41,714 nt of DNA, taken from NCBI GenBank assembly GCA_049322715.1, contig JBMOQP010000048.1, positions 1 to 41,714 of the forward strand, in the 5' to 3' direction. Source of the DNA: Thiofaba sp049322715 (GTDB taxonomy: Bacteria; Pseudomonadota; Gammaproteobacteria; Halothiobacillales; Halothiobacillaceae). Under the pieces are notes generated by a model. That model did no database searches, was not told where the DNA came from, and worked only from the letters and a program-made list of their open reading frames with translations. Made by a program: the position numbers and the translations under genes. Below are positions 6,557 to 13,214 of this stretch, piece after piece. Within the stretch, counting starts at the first letter, position 1; the number at the start of each line of letters is the position of its first letter.

Positions 6557-8503
6557 ATGCTCGACCATCAACTCGAACTCCTCGCCCCGGCGCGCGATGC
6601 CGACATCGGCATCGAGGCCATCAATCACGGCGCCGACGCGGTCTACATCGGCGGCCCGGGCTTCGGCGCGCGCAAGTCGGCCGACAACGACGTGGCGGAT
6701 ATCGCCCGGCTCGTCGAATACGCTCACCGCTTTCACGCGCGCATCCACGTCACCCTCAACACCATCCTGCGCGACGACGAGCTGGAACCGGCCCGCCGGC
6801 TGGCGTACCAGCTCTACGATGCGGGCGTCGACTCGCTCATCATCCAGGACATGGGGCTGCTGGAGCTCGACCTGCCGCCCATCCAGCTGCACGCCAGCAC
6901 CCAGTGCGACATCCGCACCCCGGAGAAGGCCCGCTTCCTGCAGGATGTCGGCCTCTCGCAGCTGGTGCTCGCGCGCGAACTGACCCTGGACCAGATCAAG
7001 GCCATCCGCGCCGCCACCACGGTTCCGCTGGAATTCTTCATCCACGGCGCGCTGTGCGTGGCCTATTCCGGCCAGTGCTACATCTCCGAGGCCCACACTG
7101 GCCGCAGCGCCAACCGCGGCGAGTGCAACCAGGCCTGCCGCCTGCCGTATCAGGTGACGGACGCGCAGGGCCGCATCATCGCCCACGACAAGCACGTGCT
7201 GTCGATGAAGGACAACGACCAGAGCGCCAACCTCGCCGCCCTGATCGACGCGGGCATCCAGAGCTTCAAGATCGAGGGCCGCTACAAGGACATGGGCTAC
7301 GTGAAGAACATCACCGCCCATTACCGCACCCTGCTGGATGGCCTTCTCGAAGGCCGTCCGGAACTGGCCCGTGCCTCCAGCGGGCGCAGCACCTTCACCT
7401 TCAAGCCCGACCCGTCGCAGAACTTCAACCGCGATGCGACCGACTACTTCGTGCAGGGCCGCCAGATCGACATCGGCGCGTTCGACTCGCCCAAGAACCC
7501 CGGCCGGCCGATCGGCTGGGTGCTGAAGGTGAACAAGGACTCGGTCGACATCGAGACCGACGCCGAACTGCACAACGGCGACGGCCTGTGCTACTTCGAC
7601 CTGCACAAGGAGCTGGTCGGCATGGCGATCAACACCGCCGAGAGGCTGGCCGAAGGTCGCTGGCGGGTGGTGCCGAAGGATCCCATCAGCGAACTGCGCC
7701 ACCTGCGCCCGGGCCTCGAGATCAACCGCAACCGCGACATGAGCTGGGTGCGCGGGCTGGACCGGAAGTCCGCCGACCGCCGCATCGGCGTGTGGATGCG
7801 TCTGTTTGATACCGCCGACGGCCTCGCCCTGACGCTGGTCGACGAGGATGGCCACAGCGCCAGCGTGCCGCTCGCCATCGACAAGGAACCCGCCAAGGAC
7901 GCGGCACGCGCCGAGGCCAGCCTGCGCGAGAACCTGGGCAAGCTGGGTGCGACCATCTTTGAGCCGGTCGAAATCGTGCTGAACCTGAACCAGCCCTGGT
8001 TCGTGCCCGCTTCTCTCGTCAACCAGCTGCGCCGCGAAGGCATCGAGTCGCTCGAGGCCGCACGCAAGGCCGCCCTACAACGCCTGCCCCGCGCCGCGCC
8101 GGTCGAACCGCCAGTACCCTATCCGCAGGACAACCTCAGCTACCTTGCCAACGTGTTCAACCACAAGGCGCGCGACTTCTACGCCAGGCATGGCGTGAAG
8201 CTGATCGAGGCCGCGTACGAGGCGCACGAGGAAGAGGGCGAGGTGAGCCTGATGATCACCAAGCACTGCGTGCGCTTCAGCTTGAGCCTCTGTCCCAAGC
8301 AGACGCGCGGCGTGACCGGCGTGCACGGCACCATCAAGGCCGAGCCGCTCTGGCTCATGAACGGCAGCGAGAAGCTCAAGCTCGTGTTCGACTGCAAGCC
8401 CTGCGAGATGCACGTGGTCGGCAAGCTCAAGCGCGGCGTGGCCCAGGCCCGCGCCCGCGAGGTGCAGGCGGCTCCGATGAAGTTCTACCGCACCCGGCCG
8501 TAA
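6557..8503 (+). CDS. rlhA: U32-family protein, probably 23S rRNA C2501 hydroxylation factor RlhA
   Basis: A 648-residue cytosolic protein of the peptidase U32 family, now known to act in RNA hydroxylation rather than proteolysis. It opens HQLELLAPARDADIGIEAI and contains the U32 signature EFFIHGALCVAYSGQCYISE (about residues 159-178). The C-terminal third has four cysteines in two pairs (HCVRFSLSLC and CKPC), suited to an iron-sulfur cluster. Length fits E. coli RlhA (about 650) and not TrhP/YegQ (about 450) or the short UbiU/UbiV, which is the main reason for the name. GAGGA lies six bases before the ATG. It stands alone between repeat blocks, with no partner gene. Confidence 0.75.
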   Translation: MLDHQLELLAPARDADIGIEAINHGADAVYIGGPGFGARKSADNDVADIARLVEYAHRFHARIHVTLNTILRDDELEPARRLAYQLYDAGVDSLIIQDMGLLELDLPPIQLHASTQCDIRTPEKARFLQDVGLSQLVLARELTLDQIKAIRAATTVPLEFFIHGALCVAYSGQCYISEAHTGRSANRGECNQACRLPYQVTDAQGRIIAHDKHVLSMKDNDQSANLAALIDAGIQSFKIEGRYKDMGYVKNITAHYRTLLDGLLEGRPELARASSGRSTFTFKPDPSQNFNRDATDYFVQGRQIDIGAFDSPKNPGRPIGWVLKVNKDSVDIETDAELHNGDGLCYFDLHKELVGMAINTAERLAEGRWRVVPKDPISELRHLRPGLEINRNRDMSWVRGLDRKSADRRIGVWMRLFDTADGLALTLVDEDGHSASVPLAIDKEPAKDAARAEASLRENLGKLGATIFEPVEIVLNLNQPWFVPASLVNQLRREGIESLEAARKAALQRLPRAAPVEPPVPYPQDNLSYLANVFNHKARDFYARHGVKLIEAAYEAHEEEGEVSLMITKHCVRFSLSLCPKQTRGVTGVHGTIKAEPLWLMNGSEKLKLVFDCKPCEMHVVGKLKRGVAQARAREVQAAPMKFYRTRP

Positions 8504-8505
8504 GG

Positions 8506-8749
8506 GCCCTAGCAGGGCGTTGAAAAACGCCCTGCTAGGGCAAGCCATGGATGGCTTGCACGAGGATCAAGCACGCCAAGTGCTTGATCTTCGGAGCCCG
8601 TCGCGGACATGCGCCGCGACGAGGCGAGCTGCAAAAATCCATGGATGGATTTTTGCAGCATTTCCCTAGGGGAAAGCCCCCTTGTGGGAGCGGCTTGTAG
8701 CCGCGATTCCATGGCATGCCCATGCATCGCCGCCATGGGCGGCTCCCAC
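8506..8749. repeat. Palindrome train B: run of consecutive hairpins including a REP-like doublet
   Basis: The whole rlhA-recG gap is made of hairpins in series: 8506-8541 (16-bp stem, loop GAAA, built from two IS-end motifs); 8540-8559 (GCAAGCCAT / ATGGCTTGC about GG); 8565-8589 (GATCAAGCA / TGCTTGATC); 8600-8620 (GTCGCGG / CCGCGAC); 8628-8659 (15-bp stem GCTGCAAAAATCCAT about GG); 8663-8677. Finally 8684-8749 is a REP doublet with outer GTGGGAGC / GCTCCCAC and inner GCGGC-TTGTA-GCCGC, the Pseudomonas/Xanthomonas REP pattern. The gap from 8504 to 8812 holds no gene, and the first hairpin may serve as the rlhA terminator. Confidence 0.85.
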
Positions 8750-8812
8750 GGGTGAGGCCCTTCCTACCCGCAATCCGTGACAGTCCGGCACCCCCTGTAC
8801 CAGAATGGCCCC

Positions 8813-10966
8813 ATGCCGGACCGAACGAACACCGATGTCTCCATTGCCGCGCTGAAGGGCGTCGGCCCGGTGCTGGCCGCGCGCCTCGAGGCCCTCGGGC
8901 TGGGGACGGTGACGGATCTTCTGCTGCACGCCCCGCTGCGCTACGAGGACCGCACTCACGTTAGCTCCATCGGTGCCCTGCTCCCGGGGCAGACGGCCCT
9001 GGTCGAAGGCGAGATCCTCGCGGTCGAGGTGCGCAATGGCCGCAAGCGGCAGCACCGGGCCGTGCTTGGGGATGGCAGCGGCCGGCTGACGCTGTGGTTC
9101 TTCAACCCGCCGCGCGGGCTGGCGGACATGCTCAAGCGCGGACAGCACCTGCGCGCCTATGGCACGGTCAAGGGCGGCCTCGCGGGCTTCGACATGGCGC
9201 ACCCGGAAATCACCCCCCTCCCGGCGCCGCTCGACACCGCCCTGACCCCGATCTACCCCAGTACCGAGGGACTGGCGCAGGGCAGCCTGCGGCGCCTGAT
9301 CCGCGAGGCCCTGAGCCTGTGGGCGCGCGAGCCCGACCTTCTGCCCGACCTGCTCCCCGCCGGCCTGCGCGACGAGCTGGGGCTGCCCGACCTGCGCCCC
9401 GCCTTGGAGGGACTGCACCACCCGGCCCTGCACGACGCCCCCGCGCCTTCCAGCCCGCTCGATACCCCCGGCGGCTCAAACAACGCCGTCGGGAACGGCG
9501 TTGGGTCGCCGATAGGCGACACCCGAAGGGTGGAATCCAGGGATGGATTCCGTCGGCTGGTGTTCGAGGAACTGCTGGCGCAGCAGCTGGCCATGCGCCG
9601 CTGGCGGGCGCGGGCCGAGCAGTGGCAGGCCGAGCCCCTTCGGATGCGGGGAGAGCTGGCCGCGCGCCTGACCGCCGGCCTGCCGTTCAGGCTCACCGGG
9701 GCGCAGCTTCGTGTGCTCGACGAGATCGGCGCCGATCTTGCCCGTTCGCAGCCGATGCGCCGCTTGGTGCAGGGGGATGTCGGCTCGGGCAAGACCGTCG
9801 TCGCGGCGCTGGCGGCCTGCGCGGCGCTGGAGGCCGGCCGGCAGGTCGCCCTCATGGCACCGACCGAGCTCCTGGCCGAGCAGCACCAGCGCAACCTCGC
9901 CCAGTGGTTCGAGCCGCTCGGCATCCAGATCACCGCCCTGACCGGCAGGCAGAAGAGCGCGGCGCGCCGTCAGGCCTTGGCGGACGTGGCCTCGGGCGCG
10001 GCGCGCGTGGTCACCGGCACCCATGCCCTGTTCCAGGGGGGGGTCGAGTTCGACCACCTGGGGCTCATCATCATCGACGAGCAGCATCGCTTCGGCGTGC
10101 ACCAGCGCCTCGCCCTGAGCGAGAAGGGGCGCACGGGCCACCTGCACCCGCACCAGCTGGTCATGACCGCCACCCCCATCCCGCGCACCCTGGCGATGAC
10201 CGCCTACGCCGACCTCGACGTGTCGGTGCTGGACGAGCTGCCTCCCGGCCGCACCCCCGTCCACACCGCGGCGGTACCGGACACCCGACGCGACGAGGTG
10301 ATGGAACGCCTGGGCAGCGCCTGCCGCGCCGGCCGCCAGGCCTACTGGGTCTGCACCCTGATCGAGGAGAGCGAGAAGCTCGAAGCCAAGGCGGCCGAGG
10401 AGGCGCATCGGTCCCTGAGCGAAGCCCTGCCCGACCTGCGCATTGGTCTGGTGCACGGTCGCATGAAGCCGCGCGACAAGGAGGCGGTGATGCGGGACTT
10501 CAAGGCCGGTCGCCTCGACATCCTGGTCGCCACCACCGTGATCGAGGTCGGCGTGGACGTGCCAAACGCCTCGCTCATGATCATCGACAACGCTGAGCGC
10601 CTGGGCCTTGCCCAGCTGCACCAGCTGCGCGGGCGAGTGGGGCGCGGCAGCGTCGAATCGAGCTGCGTGCTGCTGTTCAGCCCGCCGCTCTCGCAGGTGG
10701 CCAAGGAGCGCCTGGCAGTGATGCGCGAGACCAACGACGGCTTCCGCATCGCCGAGAAGGACCTCGAGCTGCGCGGCCCGGGTGAGTTTCTCGGCACGCA
10801 GCAGACCGGTCTCGCCCGCTTGCGCTTCGCCGATCTTGCCCGCGACGCCGAGCTGATCCCGAAGGTGCGCGAGGTGGCCGACGTGATCTTGCGCGGCCAC
10901 CCCGAGGCCGTCGATCCGCTGATCGAGCGCTGGGTGGGGGCGGGGATCAGCTACGCCAAGGTTTGA
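8813..10966 (+). CDS. recG: ATP-dependent DNA helicase RecG, with in-frame repeat insertion
   Basis: Remodels stalled replication forks and branched recombination intermediates. It has an N-terminal wedge/OB domain (opening DVSIAALKGVGPVLAARLEA), then superfamily 2 motifs: GDVGSGKT (about 321-328), APTELLAEQH, DEQHRFGVHQ, TATPIPRTLAMT, HGRMKPRDKEAVM, TTVIEVGVDVPNAS and HQLRGRVGRG, and the RecG-specific TRG region ending ELRGPGEFLGTQQTGL. The ATG at 8813 is preferred. A GTG at 8777 in the same frame lies closer to the repeats. At 717 residues it is slightly longer than usual (about 690). The excess is explained by a hairpin cluster read as about 24 residues (NNAVGNGVGSPIGDTRR...), placed just before LVFEELLAQQLAM. 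It ends 13 bases before a shared terminator. Confidence 0.95.
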   Translation: MPDRTNTDVSIAALKGVGPVLAARLEALGLGTVTDLLLHAPLRYEDRTHVSSIGALLPGQTALVEGEILAVEVRNGRKRQHRAVLGDGSGRLTLWFFNPPRGLADMLKRGQHLRAYGTVKGGLAGFDMAHPEITPLPAPLDTALTPIYPSTEGLAQGSLRRLIREALSLWAREPDLLPDLLPAGLRDELGLPDLRPALEGLHHPALHDAPAPSSPLDTPGGSNNAVGNGVGSPIGDTRRVESRDGFRRLVFEELLAQQLAMRRWRARAEQWQAEPLRMRGELAARLTAGLPFRLTGAQLRVLDEIGADLARSQPMRRLVQGDVGSGKTVVAALAACAALEAGRQVALMAPTELLAEQHQRNLAQWFEPLGIQITALTGRQKSAARRQALADVASGAARVVTGTHALFQGGVEFDHLGLIIIDEQHRFGVHQRLALSEKGRTGHLHPHQLVMTATPIPRTLAMTAYADLDVSVLDELPPGRTPVHTAAVPDTRRDEVMERLGSACRAGRQAYWVCTLIEESEKLEAKAAEEAHRSLSEALPDLRIGLVHGRMKPRDKEAVMRDFKAGRLDILVATTVIEVGVDVPNASLMIIDNAERLGLAQLHQLRGRVGRGSVESSCVLLFSPPLSQVAKERLAVMRETNDGFRIAEKDLELRGPGEFLGTQQTGLARLRFADLARDAELIPKVREVADVILRGHPEAVDPLIERWVGAGISYAKV
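9481..9551. repeat. Four-hairpin palindromic element inserted in frame in recG
   Basis: Four perfect hairpins follow each other almost without spacers: CAACGCCGT / ACGGCGTTG (9481-9503), GTCGCC-GATA-GGCGAC (9505-9520), ACCC-GAA-GGGT (9521-9531), GGAATCCA-GGGA-TGGATTCC (9532-9551). The reading frame stays open through the block. The last stem resembles the CCATGGATGG core of the intergenic elements. The encoded residues look unrelated to RecG family sequence on both sides. Confidence 0.8.
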
Positions 10967-10979
10967 GTGTGCTGAAAAT

Positions 10980-11011
10980 GTAAAAGGGCCGCCAGAGGGC
11001 GGCCCTTTTAC
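10980..11011. terminator. Bidirectional intrinsic terminator between recG and the cytochrome gene
   Basis: GTAAAAGGGCCGCC (10980-10993) pairs perfectly with GGCGGCCCTTTTAC (10998-11011) around the loop AGAG. The stem has a GC-rich core and A/T-rich base, so it gives a T run on both strands. It lies 13 bases past the recG stop and 10 bases past the stop of the convergent cytochrome gene. Confidence 0.9.
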
Positions 11012-11021
11012 AGTTGGACGC

Positions 11022-13091
11022 TTACCGGCCCTGGGGCTTGGCCTCGAATTGCAGAGGCTCGGCCAGCAGCGGGATGTAGTCCGGGTTGTAGGTGCCGCCC
11101 TCCGCATAGGGCCTGCTCTCGTCGACCAGGGTCGGAACGTCGCCCACCATGTAGGTGTCCCTGGCCGCATCTTCCGTGTCGACCGTACGCTCGGTAATGA
11201 CCTCGCCGGTCTGGTAGGGGGTGCCGTCCAGACGGGTGAAGTGCTCGCCGTCCTGGCGGAAGTAGCGGTAGGTCACCGGGGTCTGCGCGAAGACATCCTT
11301 GCCGAGGTTGTAGCGCTGGGTCACGACCACCTGGCGGTAGCGCGCGGCGGCGGTCAGCGCATCCTGTTCCGGCGGGTAGAGCAGGGGGCCCTGGATGTTG
11401 CCAGATGCATCCAGATGATCACCGCGCGCGGTCATGGCGCGCATGAGTTTCTGGCGGGCGGCCTGTGAGGCGTTGAAGGCCGTGGCCGAGGCGGTGTCGA
11501 TGGCCGGCCAGTCGCTGGCATAGCCGCGATCCTGGCGGATGGTCAGGGCGAGGAAGCGTTCGATGGCCTGTGGCATGTCGCCGTACAGGCTGGCGCCGAC
11601 GACGTTGTCGAGGAAATGGCGCAGCTCGCCCTTGCCCTCGTGGCGGTTGAGCGGATCGCCCAGGCCGGCGCTGCCCGGGGTGGCGTCGGGCCCGGCCCCG
11701 GCGTCTGCCCGGTAGCCGAGGTAGTCCATCTCACGCCAGCCCGCGTCGCCCGCGAACTTGCGCGGCATGGCCCAGGTGCTGTCCACCGTGTTGCCGGTGC
11801 CTGAGGTGAAGCTCGGGGTGACCTCGGTCTTGTACACCCCGCTGTGGCAGCCGAGGCACTGGGTCAGCTCCTCGACCGTCTGTGGGCGCAGGGCGCCTTC
11901 CCTGTCCTCGATGAAACCGGCCAGGTACCAGCCCACGCCGTTGTCCACCCAGCCCTGGCTGTTGTTGCCGTAGACCGGCAGGCCCTCCTCCTTCTCGCCG
12001 GGGCGGAACTGCTCGTGGTGGAATTCCCGCCACTTGTACATGTAGCGGATCTCCTTCACCCGTCGGGCTCGCGTGCCGGGGAAGGCGCTGATGGCGGCAT
12101 CGCTGCCGTCGGCGGCGACGTCGACGTAGTGCAGCGGGTGGGCGAACTCGGTCCCGACGGGGTATTCGCCGCGGTGGATCGCCACGGATTTCGCCCGGCC
12201 GATGTAATGGTCGCCGTCCTCGGGGCGCAGGCGATCCTGGATGGCGCGCTCGACCAGGTCCAGGTTGCGCTTGTAGACATCCAGATCGAATTCGCCGCCC
12301 TCGGTCAGCATGAAGGTGGCTGGCAGGCGGATGTAGATGCCTGACACGGAGCCCGTCATCGGGGTGAAGATTCCGTAGGGCATGAAGTTCACCGCGCGCC
12401 AGCCGGTGACCCAGCCCTTGCCGTCGTGGAAGAACCCGCGCGTCTCGTCGAGGCTGCGGACGAAGCCGTCGGACTGCGCGGGCAGGTCGGCCGGGGCCAG
12501 GGCTGGGAACAGGCGGAACGGGGTGTCCTGCTGGCCGTCCCAGTGCTTGGGGTTGCCCGGACGCCGGGAGAAGGCGGCGCTCCAGTTGTCCTCGCGGATG
12601 TAGGTCTTCATGTCCCAGCTGGCGGGGATGATGCCGAGCAGACTCACGACTTCCGCCAGCTTTTCCGGACTGAGCGTGTTCTCCCAGCGGTTGATGGTCG
12701 AGAGCGGGGCGAGCGGATTGTGCGGCGCGAAGCTGTAGTCGAGTTGCAGGTTGCCCAGCCGCTCCTCCCCGCCCGCCTGGGGCAGGTTGTTGCCCAGATG
12801 GATGTCGTAGGCCCCATTGGTATGGCAGAACTGGCAGGCGTTCTGGGCGCCGCGCGAGGTCTCGATGTGGCACTGGGCGGGGATGTGCGGATAGGGGTTG
12901 GCGAACAGCAGCGGGCTGATGAACTCGCCCTTCAGGCCGGCCGCCTGCAGGGGCGTCGTGTCTGCAGGGCTGTCCGGGGCGGGGCTGGCGGCGCTGCCGT
13001 CCGAGCCTCCGCACCCCTGCAGGCAGAGGACCGTACCGGCGGCGACGGCAAGCAGGGTGCCGAGACTGCCGAGGACGATGTGGCGGCGCAT
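11022..13091 (-). CDS. Secreted dihaem c-type cytochrome lipoprotein, function unknown
   Basis: A 689-residue exported protein that I cannot place in a named family. It begins MRRHIVLGSLGTLLAVAAG and has a probable lipoprotein cysteine at about 27 (CLQGCGGSD, an imperfect lipobox), followed by a Ser/Pro/Asp linker. Two haem-binding CXXCH motifs are seen: CQFCH (86-90) and CLGCH (412-416). Between them the chain is rich in Trp, Tyr and His, as in large periplasmic oxidoreductases. The ATG at 13091 is preceded by GGAGA; an upstream in-frame ATG at 13121 would spoil the signal peptide. It lies downstream of the PhoX-like lipoprotein gene in the same direction (123-base gap with hairpins), suggesting a shared extracytoplasmic role. 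Confidence 0.7.
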   Translation of the reverse strand: MRRHIVLGSLGTLLAVAAGTVLCLQGCGGSDGSAASPAPDSPADTTPLQAAGLKGEFISPLLFANPYPHIPAQCHIETSRGAQNACQFCHTNGAYDIHLGNNLPQAGGEERLGNLQLDYSFAPHNPLAPLSTINRWENTLSPEKLAEVVSLLGIIPASWDMKTYIREDNWSAAFSRRPGNPKHWDGQQDTPFRLFPALAPADLPAQSDGFVRSLDETRGFFHDGKGWVTGWRAVNFMPYGIFTPMTGSVSGIYIRLPATFMLTEGGEFDLDVYKRNLDLVERAIQDRLRPEDGDHYIGRAKSVAIHRGEYPVGTEFAHPLHYVDVAADGSDAAISAFPGTRARRVKEIRYMYKWREFHHEQFRPGEKEEGLPVYGNNSQGWVDNGVGWYLAGFIEDREGALRPQTVEELTQCLGCHSGVYKTEVTPSFTSGTGNTVDSTWAMPRKFAGDAGWREMDYLGYRADAGAGPDATPGSAGLGDPLNRHEGKGELRHFLDNVVGASLYGDMPQAIERFLALTIRQDRGYASDWPAIDTASATAFNASQAARQKLMRAMTARGDHLDASGNIQGPLLYPPEQDALTAAARYRQVVVTQRYNLGKDVFAQTPVTYRYFRQDGEHFTRLDGTPYQTGEVITERTVDTEDAARDTYMVGDVPTLVDESRPYAEGGTYNPDYIPLLAEPLQFEAKPQGR

Positions 13092-13117
13092 GACATTCTC
13101 CGGGGATCGGGGCGACG

Positions 13118-13154
13118 GCATGCCTCAGGGGGAGAGGAGCCTCAGGCATGCCGG
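13118..13154. repeat. Inverted repeat in the PhoX-cytochrome gap
   Basis: GGCATGCCT (13118-13126) pairs with AGGCATGCC (13146-13154) across a purine-rich loop. It lies upstream of the cytochrome start and could be an operator or part of its leader. Confidence 0.45.
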
Positions 13155-13167
13155 CCGGAAAGACAGA

Positions 13168-13192
13168 GGGCCGGATCGTGAAGATCCGGCCC
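13168..13192 (-). terminator. Terminator-like hairpin after the PhoX gene
   Basis: GGGCCGGATC (13168-13177) pairs perfectly with GATCCGGCCC (13183-13192), loop GTGAA. It lies 22 bases beyond the PhoX stop. The following T run on the minus strand is weak (CTCTGTCTTT), so it may only partly reduce read-through into the cytochrome gene. Confidence 0.5.
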
Positions 13193-13214
13193 GGATCAAT
13201 GCATCAGCGATGCG

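Noticed and set aside
5900..7855. Long minus-strand frame spanning the rhlE-rlhA junction
   Set aside because: It crosses repeats and two well-supported plus-strand genes and shows no recognisable domain.
8506..8749. CRISPR array
   Set aside because: The repeated units are self-complementary hairpins of different sequence with no regular spacing and no cas genes nearby.
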